Positions 5,153 through 12,186 are shown, numbered from the stretch's first letter. The stretch is 12,250 nt of DNA from Syntrophobacterales bacterium (GCA_030613915.1 JAUWKY010000023.1:1-12250); one strand, 5' to 3'. The notes: generated from the sequence alone by a model not told the origin. Translations and numbers: made by a program.

Positions 5153-8056
5153 TCAACTTTGGCTAATTTTATGCAGAATCCGATCCATATTCCAATCCAC
5201 CGGTAACCGGACTCCCCGCCCTGCCCTGGTGCGATAAAGCAGATAACCGTGGCTGAGACCAAATTCGAAGAGCTCTTTGGTAATGGCCACATCTTCTTTA
5301 CAGTAGTCTGTTACCGCATCAAGATTTCCCTCCCGAAACCAGCGCACTGCCTGGATTCCGTCGGCAATCTTGGCTTTTCCCAGAGTCTGTTCGGCCAAGT
5401 GACCCAGGCTGAGGCGAAACCCCAAACGGCGGTGAATATCTTCCAGAATGTCAAAGGTGGGTAGGGTGCGGAAATCCAGAGAGGTGTAGGCTCCCAGCAC
5501 CCGGTAATCAAAGCGCTTGATATTAAATCCTACCACCAGATCGAAGTTTTGGAGTCGTTCAATCAGGCTTTCCACCTGCTCTTCGGCAAAAGATTCGTAG
5601 CTATCGGAGCGATTGTCATATAACACTGCCACCGCTAACCGCATGAGGTGGACATTCCCCCACCCCCCCACTTCGTCTGCCAGCCGCTGGGTTTCGATAT
5701 CAAATAGGCCCACAGCCGGGTCGCTGCCATTTTCTTTCCCCACTTCCTCTTCCGGTACAGCCACGAAATCTTCCCCTTGTTTCCTCGATTCCACCTTCAG
5801 CGGAACCTCGCCGAGTAAACCCTTCACCAGAAGCGAGGCAGCGGTCTTGTCCAAGGGTTTATTGCCAGCGCCACACTTGGGTGAATGAATACAAGAAGGA
5901 CATCCCGAATCACACGGGCAGCGACCGACCAGCTCCCCTGTCTTCACCAAAAGTTCCTCTATCATCTCGAAACCACGAGCTGCCAGCCCTACCCCGCCCG
6001 GGTATCCGTCATAGATGAAAACAGCGCTCTTTTGCGTCTGCGGATGGAGAGGCACGGCAATACCACCAATATCATTGCGGTCACACAATGCAAAAAGGGG
6101 AAACATGCTAATCAAGGCGTGCTCCAGGGCGTGAATGCCACCCATAAAGTGAAGTCCCCGCCTTAGTATCATCTTCTGCAAGATATCTTCGATTTCCAGC
6201 CAGAGCCCGACGGTTTCAAAGCTCTGTGGCGGCAGATCTAAAGATAGCTTGTCCAGCAGCTCTCCACTGAATAAATTACGCTTCTCATAACCTACAACTT
6301 GCTCGGTGACCCGTAAGCGGCCCAATCGCGCTATAAAATTGGCAACCGGACGACTGCGTTCCACCGCCAATATCTCAGTCTCCTTTTCACTCAGAGCCCT
6401 GGTGTAGTAGCGGGCCTTGGTTGGTTTAACGAAGACGTTCTGTCGCTCCAGATCAAGCCGGGTCACCAGGTGCTGCTTGCCTCTGTGGAGATAGATTGCC
6501 CCCTGGTGGCATTCCTTAAAAACCCTCACGCCATCGTTCTTTCCCACCACCTTATCACTGGACTCGTCAAAAATAGCATAGCCCGGCCCCACACTCCGTA
6601 TATTCACCAGACGCTGCGGCTGTCGCCTGGCAGCATACCAAACATCACCCTCGGCGCTTCGCAATAGATCGCCGCTGGCCTCAAGCACTGGCGCCCTGGC
6701 AGCTAGAATGCCGCCGCGAGCATAGAGATCATCACTTTCACGCAAAGGGATCTCTGCAGCAGCACAAGGAAGATGAGCGTCCAACACTTCGGAATTATCT
6801 GGGTCCACCACTGCTGCCTCGAAGGGTCGTTGAAAAAAGTCTCCGGGGTGGCGCATGAAGTACTGATCGAGAGCATCTGGCTGGGCGATCAGAATCACCA
6901 GTGAATCTCGATCTCCCCGCCCTACCCTGCCACTGCGCTGCCAGGTGTTGATAATAGTCCCTGGATAACCTACAAGGATGCAACTATCCAGGCCGCCAAT
7001 GTCGATGCCCATCTCCAGGGCGCTGGTGGAGATCACTCCAGCCACAGAACCGCTGGCCAATCCCCTTTCAATCTCCCGCCTTTCCTCGGCAAGAAAACCG
7101 GCACGGTAGGAACTGACTCTTGTAGCAAGCTCAGGGGCGGCCGCAGCAACATTCATGTGGAGGATTTCAGTAAGCTTGCGCGATTGAGTGAAAGCGATGG
7201 TCTTGAGCCCCTCTTGCAGAGTCTTTACAAACAGACGTCCAGCCACAGTGGTGGCGCTACTGTCAGGGTTAATGAAAAAGAAATGCCGCCCTGCTTGAGG
7301 GGCGCCGTTTTTCTCAACTGCCCGAAATTTCATCCCGGTTAAGCGATTGGCAAAATCTCTTGCATTGGCAATAGTAGCTGAAAGCAGAATGTACCTGGGC
7401 TCGGACCCGTACAGCTGACACACCCGCTGCAGCCTCCGCAGAATTTGAACCAGGTGTGAGCCAAAAATACCTCGGTAGGTGTGTACTTCATCGATTACCA
7501 CAAGGCGCAAGTTTCGAAAAAAATCTTCCCACTGCTGATGGAAAGGCAAAAGTCCGAAGTGGAGCATATCCGGATTGGAAATGATCAGGTGGGGCAGGTT
7601 CTCTTTTATGCGGCGGCGGCGACTCGGAGGGGTATCCCCATCGTACACGGCAGCTTCCAGCTGCAGTTCGCTTGGCAGTTCCTGATTGAATGAGACGAAG
7701 GCCTGATATTGATCTTGCGCCAGGGCTTTAAGGGGAAAGAGGTAAAGGCCGTGACCATTCTTTTCCTTACTCAGCAACTCTACCAGGGCAAGGTTGTAGA
7801 TCAGCGACTTACCGCTGGCAGTGGGTGTGGCGATAACCACATTCTCTCCCTTTCGAAAACGGGAAAGACCTTCCGCTTGGTGCTGGTAAAGCCTGCTAAT
7901 GTCCTCTTTGGCCAGAGCTGAGCGCAAGGACGGGGCAAGCGGTGGATCGAGGTTTCCATAGATAACACCAGCACTAGGAATGAATTCATGATGCACCAAC
8001 CGGGCGCCTGGGAGCGGAGCGGTTTTCAAATACTCGATGAACCTTTGCATATTCAC
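5153..8056 (-). CDS. mrfA: MrfA-type DEVH helicase fused to MrfB-type DEDDy exonuclease
   Basis: A 967-residue fusion. Helicase motifs are intact: TPTASGKS (78-84, Walker A), DEVH (189-192), LSATI (225-229) and QRSGRVGRGD (373-382). The MrfA-type C-terminal region (DUF1998) contains the cysteine cluster C713, C715, C719, C722 and C728, expected to bind zinc. After a charged linker (about 752-780) comes an RNase H-like nuclease domain: FDIET (785-789, Exo I), VVGFNIKRFD (841-850, Exo II) and YCKED (918-922, Exo III of YxxxD type). In Bacillus subtilis MrfA (YprA) and MrfB (YprB) are separate proteins that act together in excision of mitomycin C damage. Here one polypeptide would unwind and degrade. 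The MrfB TPR region is absent. The start is uncertain: GTG at 8056 or ATG at 8050, both with poor ribosome binding sites. The upstream frame stays open through 9-bp repeats but offers no earlier start. The cytosolic repair role is inferred by homology. Confidence 0.9.
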   Translation of the reverse strand: MNMQRFIEYLKTAPLPGARLVHHEFIPSAGVIYGNLDPPLAPSLRSALAKEDISRLYQHQAEGLSRFRKGENVVIATPTASGKSLIYNLALVELLSKEKNGHGLYLFPLKALAQDQYQAFVSFNQELPSELQLEAAVYDGDTPPSRRRRIKENLPHLIISNPDMLHFGLLPFHQQWEDFFRNLRLVVIDEVHTYRGIFGSHLVQILRRLQRVCQLYGSEPRYILLSATIANARDFANRLTGMKFRAVEKNGAPQAGRHFFFINPDSSATTVAGRLFVKTLQEGLKTIAFTQSRKLTEILHMNVAAAAPELATRVSSYRAGFLAEERREIERGLASGSVAGVISTSALEMGIDIGGLDSCILVGYPGTIINTWQRSGRVGRGDRDSLVILIAQPDALDQYFMRHPGDFFQRPFEAAVVDPDNSEVLDAHLPCAAAEIPLRESDDLYARGGILAARAPVLEASGDLLRSAEGDVWYAARRQPQRLVNIRSVGPGYAIFDESSDKVVGKNDGVRVFKECHQGAIYLHRGKQHLVTRLDLERQNVFVKPTKARYYTRALSEKETEILAVERSRPVANFIARLGRLRVTEQVVGYEKRNLFSGELLDKLSLDLPPQSFETVGLWLEIEDILQKMILRRGLHFMGGIHALEHALISMFPLFALCDRNDIGGIAVPLHPQTQKSAVFIYDGYPGGVGLAARGFEMIEELLVKTGELVGRCPCDSGCPSCIHSPKCGAGNKPLDKTAASLLVKGLLGEVPLKVESRKQGEDFVAVPEEEVGKENGSDPAVGLFDIETQRLADEVGGWGNVHLMRLAVAVLYDNRSDSYESFAEEQVESLIERLQNFDLVVGFNIKRFDYRVLGAYTSLDFRTLPTFDILEDIHRRLGFRLSLGHLAEQTLGKAKIADGIQAVRWFREGNLDAVTDYCKEDVAITKELFEFGLSHGYLLYRTRAGRGVRLPVDWNMDRILHKISQS

Positions 8057-8060
8057 CGAC

Positions 8061-8105
8061 CGTTCAAGTCGTTCAAATCGTAGAAACCGTTGAAGTCGTT
8101 AATTA
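8061..8105. repeat. Degenerate 9-bp tandem repeat directly before the helicase gene
   Basis: Units start at 8061, 8070, 8079, 8088 and 8097: CGTTCAAGT, CGTTCAAAT, CGTAGAAAC, CGTTGAAGT and CGTTAATTA. Read on the minus strand they are in frame with the helicase and free of stops for 17 codons back to a TAA, but contain no start codon. Confidence 0.7.
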
Positions 8106-8129
8106 GTCGATTAGGCCATTAGTTAAATC

Positions 8130-8150
8130 GTAAATGGTAAATGGTAAACG
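8130..8150. repeat. 7-bp tandem repeat, three units
   Basis: GTAAATG, GTAAATG and GTAAACG stand in direct succession at 8130, 8137 and 8144. A related GGTAAAC occurs at 8164-8170. Confidence 0.65.
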
Positions 8151-8187
8151 ATAAGCAGTGAGCGGTAAACAATTTATCTGTTTGACG

Positions 8188-8215
8188 AATTTTCTAATTC
8201 TCAAATTTTCTAATT
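8188..8215. repeat. Two copies of AATTTTCTAATT, 16-bp period
   Basis: Identical 12-mers at 8188-8199 and 8204-8215 form the third low-complexity block in this spacer. Confidence 0.65.
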
Positions 8216-8280
8216 GACCAACTTGTCTTCTATACTCGGTCCTCCTTGGCGCGCCGAAGCCATCAGGCGAAGGCGGGTGT

Positions 8281-8314
8281 CCTCTGATCTCTGACCTCTG
8301 ATCTCCGACCTCTG
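8281..8314. repeat. 14-bp tandem repeat downstream of adenine deaminase
   Basis: CCTCTGATCTCTGA (8281-8294), CCTCTGATCTCCGA (8295-8308) and a partial CCTCTG (8309-8314). Two further short near-repeats (CCCTAATG, CCCTATG) follow. Just before it, 8249-8277 holds a GC-rich GCCGAAGCC...GGCGAAGGCGG segment of the type common in dispersed bacterial repeats. Confidence 0.7.
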
Positions 8315-8331
8315 CCCTAATGCCCTATGCC

Positions 8332-10053
8332 TTAGACAAACAGGGGCACATGAGTAAAACTCTCCACATCAACGAGTCCCTGATCTGTCAGCTTCAGTTT
8401 GGGTATGACCGGCAAGGCCAGAAATGAGAGAGCCATGAAGGGATGCTCCAAAGTTGCCCCCAACTCCAGGGCAGCTTGATTGACTTCTTTTTTCCATGCC
8501 ACCACCTGTTCCAAAGAAGCAGCTGTCATGAGCCCGGCAACAGGCAGCGGTAGCTGCGCTTGAACCTGACCATCACTGACCACCACCAGTCCACCACCCA
8601 GCTCTCTCAAAGTGTTGGCGGCAACTACCATATCCGAATCACTTACTCCTACCACAATCAGATTGTGAGAGTCGTGAGCCACCGTGGAAGCAAGCGCTCC
8701 CTTACGCAGGCCGAGACCGCGAACAAAGCCAAACCCTTTGCGACCACTACCCTGGTGCCGTTCAATCACTACTATTTTCAGCAAGTCACGATTCGCATCG
8801 CTTACGGCCTGACCCTGACGGTCTGCCACAGTAACTATCTCTTCCTCAGTTATAAGTGTATTTGGAACGGCACGGATGGCCCGCATCTCAGAGCCCTGAG
8901 CTTGCAGGCGCAGGTCTTCCTCGTTCAACTCCTCGAGGTTCATTGAAACCAGTTGAACCTTTGCCGCCACCGGTTTCTTGGCCAGCAAGCATTTACCATT
9001 TTCTGCTACCAGTTTTCCTTTTTTGTACACCCGACCGATTTGCAGCGGCTGCAAGGAATTGAGCAACACCATGTCGGCCTGATATCCTGGCGCAATAGCA
9101 CCCAGGGTGCGCAGGCCGAAGTAGCGGGCCGGATTAAGGCTAGCCAGCTGGATAGCGGTTATCGGGTCGATGGACAATTCCATTGCCCTCTTCAAGACCC
9201 GATTCATGTGCCCTTGCTCCAGCAGATCTTCCGGATGGCAGTCGTCACTGACTAGCATGCAGCGCTGTTTTGTTTGAGAGGTCACCAACGGAGCCAGCGC
9301 CTCCAAGTCTCGAGCCTGACTCCCTTCCCGCAGCATGATGTGCATCCCTTTGCCGAGCTTTTCCCTGGCCTCTTCAAGACGAGTGCACTCATGATCTGAG
9401 CCAATCCCCCCGCATAAATAGGCATCTAGTTGAGCACCGCTGAGTCCGGGGGCATGTCCATCAATAGTTTTGTCCATAAAACGCTCAAGTTTGTCCAAAA
9501 TTGCCTCGTCCCCCATAATCACCCCTGGGAAATTCATCACCTCCGCGAGTCCTAAAACCCTGGGATGTTGGGCTAATTTCTCAATGTCATTCCCGCTCAA
9601 TTCCGCTCCAGCTGTCTCCAGGTGAGTTGCGGGCACACAGGAAGGGGCCATATAGAAAACCTCGAGCCCGATGTCCTCGCTCGCCTCGAGCATAAATTGA
9701 ACACCGGCAATACCTGCAACATTGGCAATCTCATGAGGATCAGCCACCACGGTTGTGGTACCGTGGGGAAGTACTGCCCGAGCAAATTCGGCTGGCATAA
9801 GCAGACTGCTTTCCAGATGAAAATGGCCATCAATAAAGCCTGGGGAAAGTATCCCGCCATCGAGTTCGACAACCTCATTGGCCTGACGCTCCCCAAAACC
9901 CACAACCACGCCATCGAATACGGCAACGGAGGTTGCGGCCAGCTCCCCAGTGAAAACGTTGACCACTTTTCCTCCCCGAAAAAGGAGATCCACGGGCCTG
10001 TCACCCCTGGCCGCCTCAAGTCGCCTGGCTAGTCGCTGCTGCCATTCTGTCAT
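8332..10053 (-). CDS. ade: Adenine deaminase
   Basis: A 573-residue amidohydrolase that converts adenine to hypoxanthine and ammonia (EC 3.5.4.2) in cytosolic purine salvage. The length is typical of the bacterial enzymes. Metal-site motifs are present: GHFHLESS (76-83), HGTTTVVADPHE (97-108), E171 in LAEVMNFPGV, DGHAPG (198-203), GSDHE (218-222) and SDDCHPEDLLEQGH (269-282). The C-terminal half has the expected repeat-like beta region, with HDSHN and the VVSDG motif of the family. The ATG at 10053 is preferred to an upstream TTG at 10119, since GGAG lies eight bases before it and the extra residues are not conserved in style. It diverges from the small Cys protein gene; no clear promoter of its own was found. 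Downstream lies a repeat-filled spacer, not an obvious operon partner. Confidence 0.95.
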   Translation of the reverse strand: MTEWQQRLARRLEAARGDRPVDLLFRGGKVVNVFTGELAATSVAVFDGVVVGFGERQANEVVELDGGILSPGFIDGHFHLESSLLMPAEFARAVLPHGTTTVVADPHEIANVAGIAGVQFMLEASEDIGLEVFYMAPSCVPATHLETAGAELSGNDIEKLAQHPRVLGLAEVMNFPGVIMGDEAILDKLERFMDKTIDGHAPGLSGAQLDAYLCGGIGSDHECTRLEEAREKLGKGMHIMLREGSQARDLEALAPLVTSQTKQRCMLVSDDCHPEDLLEQGHMNRVLKRAMELSIDPITAIQLASLNPARYFGLRTLGAIAPGYQADMVLLNSLQPLQIGRVYKKGKLVAENGKCLLAKKPVAAKVQLVSMNLEELNEEDLRLQAQGSEMRAIRAVPNTLITEEEIVTVADRQGQAVSDANRDLLKIVVIERHQGSGRKGFGFVRGLGLRKGALASTVAHDSHNLIVVGVSDSDMVVAANTLRELGGGLVVVSDGQVQAQLPLPVAGLMTAASLEQVVAWKKEVNQAALELGATLEHPFMALSFLALPVIPKLKLTDQGLVDVESFTHVPLFV

Positions 10054-10105
10054 TACTTGCACTCCAGAAGCTGTTGTTTGGTTACCAGATCGATTCCTAT
10101 TTTGA

Positions 10106-10133
10106 TTGACAGGGAACAAAAGTTTGGTAAAAT
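10106..10133 (+). promoter_or_regulatory. Near-consensus sigma70 promoter of the 61-residue Cys protein
   Basis: Perfect TTGACA (10106-10111), 16-bp spacer, TAAAAT (10128-10133, 5 of 6). Transcription would start near 10140, about 50 nt before the ATG. The leader contains a hairpin, CTCGC (10164-10168) and GCGAG (10176-10180), just ahead of the G-rich ribosome binding site. Confidence 0.75.
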
Positions 10134-10191
10134 GAAAAAAGATTAAATCCTATGAACCCCAAGCTCGCCCTTCAAGCGAGAGGGGGCGAAA

Positions 10192-10377
10192 ATGGACTAC
10201 AATGCAAGGATGATCATTAAGACCATCGAAAGTCCCTGCCGCGGTTGTTCGAGATTGGACGAAGATAGAGAACTTTGCATGCGAGACTGCGACAAACTAG
10301 ACGCTTTTCAGAAAGCTATGGTCAAGTTCCACGAGGACAAGGTGCATTGGTTCTCAGCACGTCTTCGTGCTGCCTAA
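10192..10377 (+). CDS. Small four-cysteine protein of unknown function
   Basis: A 61-residue protein with the pattern C16-x2-C19-x9-C29-x3-C33, suited to binding one zinc ion or a small iron-sulfur centre. The cysteine part is followed by DKLDAFQKAMVKFHEDKVHW, probably an amphipathic helix. No signal peptide or membrane span is visible. The ATG at 10192 is supported by a run of Gs at 10182-10186, five bases upstream, and by the strong promoter. An internal ATG at 10210 has no spaced ribosome binding site. Proteins with a similar CRGCxRxDEDxxxC look occur, as far as I recall, as uncharacterised genes in sulfate-reducing relatives; I cannot name a function. It is convergent with the zinc-ribbon gene 92 bp away. 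The strong promoter suggests good expression. Confidence 0.75.
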   Translation: MDYNARMIIKTIESPCRGCSRLDEDRELCMRDCDKLDAFQKAMVKFHEDKVHWFSARLRAA

Positions 10378-10417
10378 ACCTGCCAACCCCTTCACACCTC
10401 TAGCAACCTTTTCTATT

Positions 10418-10452
10418 TCACCGTGGCGCCTTGCGCTCTGCGTCCTCAGTGG
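10418..10452. repeat. Degenerate GC-rich repeat fragment between convergent small genes
   Basis: The minus-strand text GAGGACGCAGAGCGC resembles a low-complexity extragenic repeat seen in many bacterial draft genomes. Only one copy is in the window, so this is recognition by eye and weak. Confidence 0.25.
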
Positions 10453-10469
10453 AGAGTACCTTTTCCTTC

Positions 10470-10616
10470 TTACTCTTCAGGCCTGTAGTACGACCATGCA
10501 TGCTCGCAATGAGGGCAGGCCAAGGGCATTTTCTCGCCGGACTCAGCAGTCATGCCCTCGAGTTCCAGATCAAAGTAAAAGCTTTCGCCGCACTTGGCGC
10601 ACTGCAAACGATCCAT
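10470..10616 (-). CDS. Small zinc-ribbon protein (48 residues)
   Basis: A short frame starting at ATG 10616 and ending at TAA 10472-10470. The protein has two CxxC knuckles, C6-A-K-C9 and C34-P-H-C37, about 24 residues apart, the layout of a single zinc ribbon. It ends in an aromatic stretch, AWSYYRPEE. A clear GGAG lies six bases before the start. Small zinc ribbons of this type can bind nucleic acid or partner proteins, but nothing here shows which. It sits 92 nt downstream of the lipase gene on the same strand and could be its operon partner, although a repeat fragment fills the gap. The coding call rests on the conserved-looking Cys pairs and the ribosome binding site. Confidence 0.7.
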   Translation of the reverse strand: MDRLQCAKCGESFYFDLELEGMTAESGEKMPLACPHCEHAWSYYRPEE

Positions 10617-10635
10617 TTATCTCTCCCAATATTAC

Positions 10636-10700
10636 GGGTGTCAGGGAAGAAGAACAAAAACACTGAAACCTGAAACCTCAGTAATTGTGATTTGGAATTT
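10636..10700. repeat. Composite of two dispersed repeat fragments
   Basis: 10636-10679 resembles the ends of the 545-653 repeat (GGTGTCAGG, then CTGAAACCTGAAACCTC). It is followed by GTGATTTGGAATTT (10687-10700), reminiscent of the AT-rich palindromic family at 11903-12064. The same two families adjoin at 512-653. Confidence 0.4.
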
Positions 10701-10708
10701 TTTTTCCT

Positions 10709-11536
10709 TCAGGGCTCTTCCAAGCACTGCTTGACCAAGCGCGCCGTGTGTTTGCAAAACGACAACCCTACGTGATTTACTATTCGAGTCTCTATATTCT
10801 CGGCCCCATCGCCGGTGAGTTTGGCAGATTCATTGGGGAGGACCAAGTTGTCTATAATGGTGTAGATGGCACAAAAGCGGCCGCTTTCCGGCATCTGAAG
10901 TTCCCGATTCAGTTCCTCCAGAAAAGGACTGCCCGGAATCATCTCTTTCACCGCACCGCCCAAGCCCAAAACCGCCAGTTTTGAGCCGGCATGTGGACTA
11001 CCCAAGGTAACAACCCTCCGGACTTTAGTGGTTACAGGATTATTCGCCAGATAGGAACGAATCACAAGGCCACCCATGCTATGGCCCACCAGGTCCACCT
11101 GATTGCTTCCTGTTTCTCTTAAAACCTCATCAACTTCTTCGTTCAGGATTCTGCCAAAATCTTGAATGGATCGAAATTTTCCCCGCAAATTCACTGCCTT
11201 AACATGCTGCCAGCCCCATTTGCGAAACCAACGCAGGTAGAGATACCAGGCTGTGTGGTTATGGTAAAGACCGTGTACAAAGATAACCGGTGTCCGCTCT
11301 GCCGGCCCGGGAGGTAAGCGATAGAAACTGCGGTACAATGCTGTCGTTGTTGTCGCCAGAACCATAAGATGACTATATAAACTCCAGAGAAAACCCCTGA
11401 ATAGCAGCAGAGATACCGTACCCCGCGAGCGCAGAATCTCCAGGTGCGACCCGTTGGCGGATTCATAGTAGAAGATCAAGTAGGTCATTGCTACCACCGA
11501 CATCCAAAACAACAGAATCAAGAGAAGCCAACACAT
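10709..11536 (-). CDS. Membrane-anchored alpha/beta hydrolase, lipase/esterase type
   Basis: A 275-residue protein. Residues 2-24 are strongly hydrophobic and form a signal anchor; a second hydrophobic stretch lies at about 41-61. The hydrolase core begins with VIFVHGLYHN (84-93, oxyanion region). The nucleophile elbow is GHSMGG (151-156, serine 153). LGSPHAGS (178-185) is typical of bacterial triacylglycerol lipases of the COG1075 group. D229 in IIDNLVLP and H255 in VNHVGLSF complete the likely catalytic triad. It probably hydrolyses lipid or other esters at the membrane. The ATG at 11536 is chosen because GAGG precedes it by five bases; an upstream start at 11575 would fall inside the inverted repeat element. 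The gene is followed by the zinc-ribbon gene. Its promoter is unclear because the 11552-11753 element abuts the ribosome binding site. Confidence 0.88.
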   Translation of the reverse strand: MCWLLLILLFWMSVVAMTYLIFYYESANGSHLEILRSRGTVSLLLFRGFLWSLYSHLMVLATTTTALYRSFYRLPPGPAERTPVIFVHGLYHNHTAWYLYLRWFRKWGWQHVKAVNLRGKFRSIQDFGRILNEEVDEVLRETGSNQVDLVGHSMGGLVIRSYLANNPVTTKVRRVVTLGSPHAGSKLAVLGLGGAVKEMIPGSPFLEELNRELQMPESGRFCAIYTIIDNLVLPNESAKLTGDGAENIETRIVNHVGLSFCKHTARLVKQCLEEP

Positions 11537-11551
11537 GTTCACCTCGTCCTC

Positions 11552-11753
11552 AACCCTAACGTTACAGACCCACACCGGCCAAAATCGCTAGGCTCGCACT
11601 ATAGCACACCATCTGCGGCTGTGCTCGCCTCGGCCAGGATCTCACGTACGGTGAAGTACGCTTCTTCCTGACCGAGCCTGTGCGTAGTCCCGCCCTCGGC
11701 GGGAGCGCACTCTAGCGCGTTTTTCCTCGGAGTAGGTCTGCAACGTTAGGGTT
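11552..11753. mobile_element. 202-bp MITE-like element with 19-bp terminal inverted repeats
   Basis: AACCCTAACGTTACAGACC (11552-11570) is complementary to 11735-11753 with one mismatch. The pairing continues inward through CCG/CGG, AAAA/TTTT and CGCTAG (11586-11591) with CTAGCG (11712-11717). Within lie three hairpins: GCACA/TGTGC (11604-11624); an 11-bp stem with one mismatch at 11629-11639/11666-11676, topped by CGTAC/GTACG; and GTGCG/CGCAC (11680-11710) around CCCGCC/GGCGGG. No protein frame is present. It is either a non-autonomous mobile element or a structured RNA. No clear target-site duplication is visible. Confidence 0.6.
11598..11606 (-). promoter_or_regulatory. Possible extended -10 promoter of the lipase, inside the element
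   Basis: On the minus strand TGCTATAGT has the TG of an extended -10 and a 5 of 6 match to TATAAT. No good -35 lies 16-18 bp upstream. It would give a leader of about 55 nt that begins within the 11552-11753 element. Confidence 0.3.
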
Positions 11754-11783
11754 TACATAGTACTTTTTATGAGGCGAAACAGT

Positions 11784-11808
11784 AAGGCGGGGTTAAACCC
11801 CGCCTTTT
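11784..11808 (+). terminator. Orphan intrinsic terminator
   Basis: A perfect 9-bp stem, AAGGCGGGG (11784-11792) and CCCCGCCTT (11798-11806), with a TTAAA loop, ends in TTTT (11805-11808). No plus-strand gene ends before it; the only transcript that could reach it would start within or near the 11552-11753 element. Confidence 0.65.
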
Positions 11809-11902
11809 GTATTCAAGATCGAAAACCTGGTCCTTATGGCAAGTTCAGAGTCCAATGGCTTTGCCGGTAAAGATTGCAAGCTGTTTGGGAGTACTAGGGC
11901 AT

Positions 11903-12064
11903 TAGAGTATCAGAAATTCAAAATCACAAATCACAAATATCAAACAAATCACAATGACCAAAATTCGAAATTCGAAACCTATTTTTTGTTTTGGTCATTG
12001 AATATTGGAATTTGAGATTTGTTTGTAATTTGGTGCTTGGAATTTGATATTTTGCAATACTCTA
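11903..12064. repeat. 162-bp AT-rich palindromic element
   Basis: The ends are TAGAGTAT (11903-11910) and ATACTCTA (12057-12064). The centre has a perfect 12-bp pair, CAATGACCAAAA (11952-11963) and TTTTGGTCATTG (11989-12000). Between them the arms match imperfectly with many CAAATCACAAAT-like units. I recognise the style from spacers of deltaproteobacterial and planctomycete drafts. A half copy lies at 512-539. Confidence 0.7.
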
Positions 12065-12105
12065 TCACTCCAGCAGCCTGCCGCAAGATGGGAAAGACCA
12101 TTGAA

Positions 12106-12145
12106 GCCCCCCTCTGGGGGCAGCCCAAAGCCTGGTCCTTTGGGC
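12106..12145 (+). promoter_or_regulatory. Two tandem hairpins in the leader of the right-edge gene
   Basis: GCCCCC (12106-12111) pairs with GGGGGC (12116-12121). One base later, GCCCAAAG (12123-12130) pairs with CTTTGGGC (12138-12145). Neither is followed by a T run, so they are not simple terminators. They could protect or regulate the leader of the gene starting at 12187. Confidence 0.4.
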
Positions 12146-12186
12146 CCGGATTCTTTACTCGAGCAGATGAAAGGAACGACAGAGAA

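Larger units (their letters stand above)
11537..12186. other. 650-bp non-coding region made of structured elements
   Basis: From left to right: the lipase ribosome binding site; the 202-bp element (11552-11753); an orphan terminator (11784-11808); about 95 bp of unexplained sequence (11809-11902) with a GGCAA/TTGCC pair at 11839-11869; the AT-rich palindrome (11903-12064); and tandem hairpins (12106-12145). A frame of 59 codons at 11836-12015 crosses into the AT-rich palindrome, lacks a ribosome binding site and is not called. Confidence 0.7.

Noticed and set aside
8057..8331. Possible CRISPR array in the repeat-rich spacer
   Set aside because: Repeat units are 7-16 bp, degenerate and contiguous, with no regular spacers and no cas genes.
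11825..11870. Minus-strand GGCAAAGCCA resembling part of a cyclic-di-GMP (GEMM) riboswitch
   Set aside because: Only one short box fits; the partner GCAAACC box and the tetraloop-receptor layout are absent.
11836..12015. 59-codon plus-strand frame
   Set aside because: The second half is translated AT-rich palindrome and there is no ribosome binding site.
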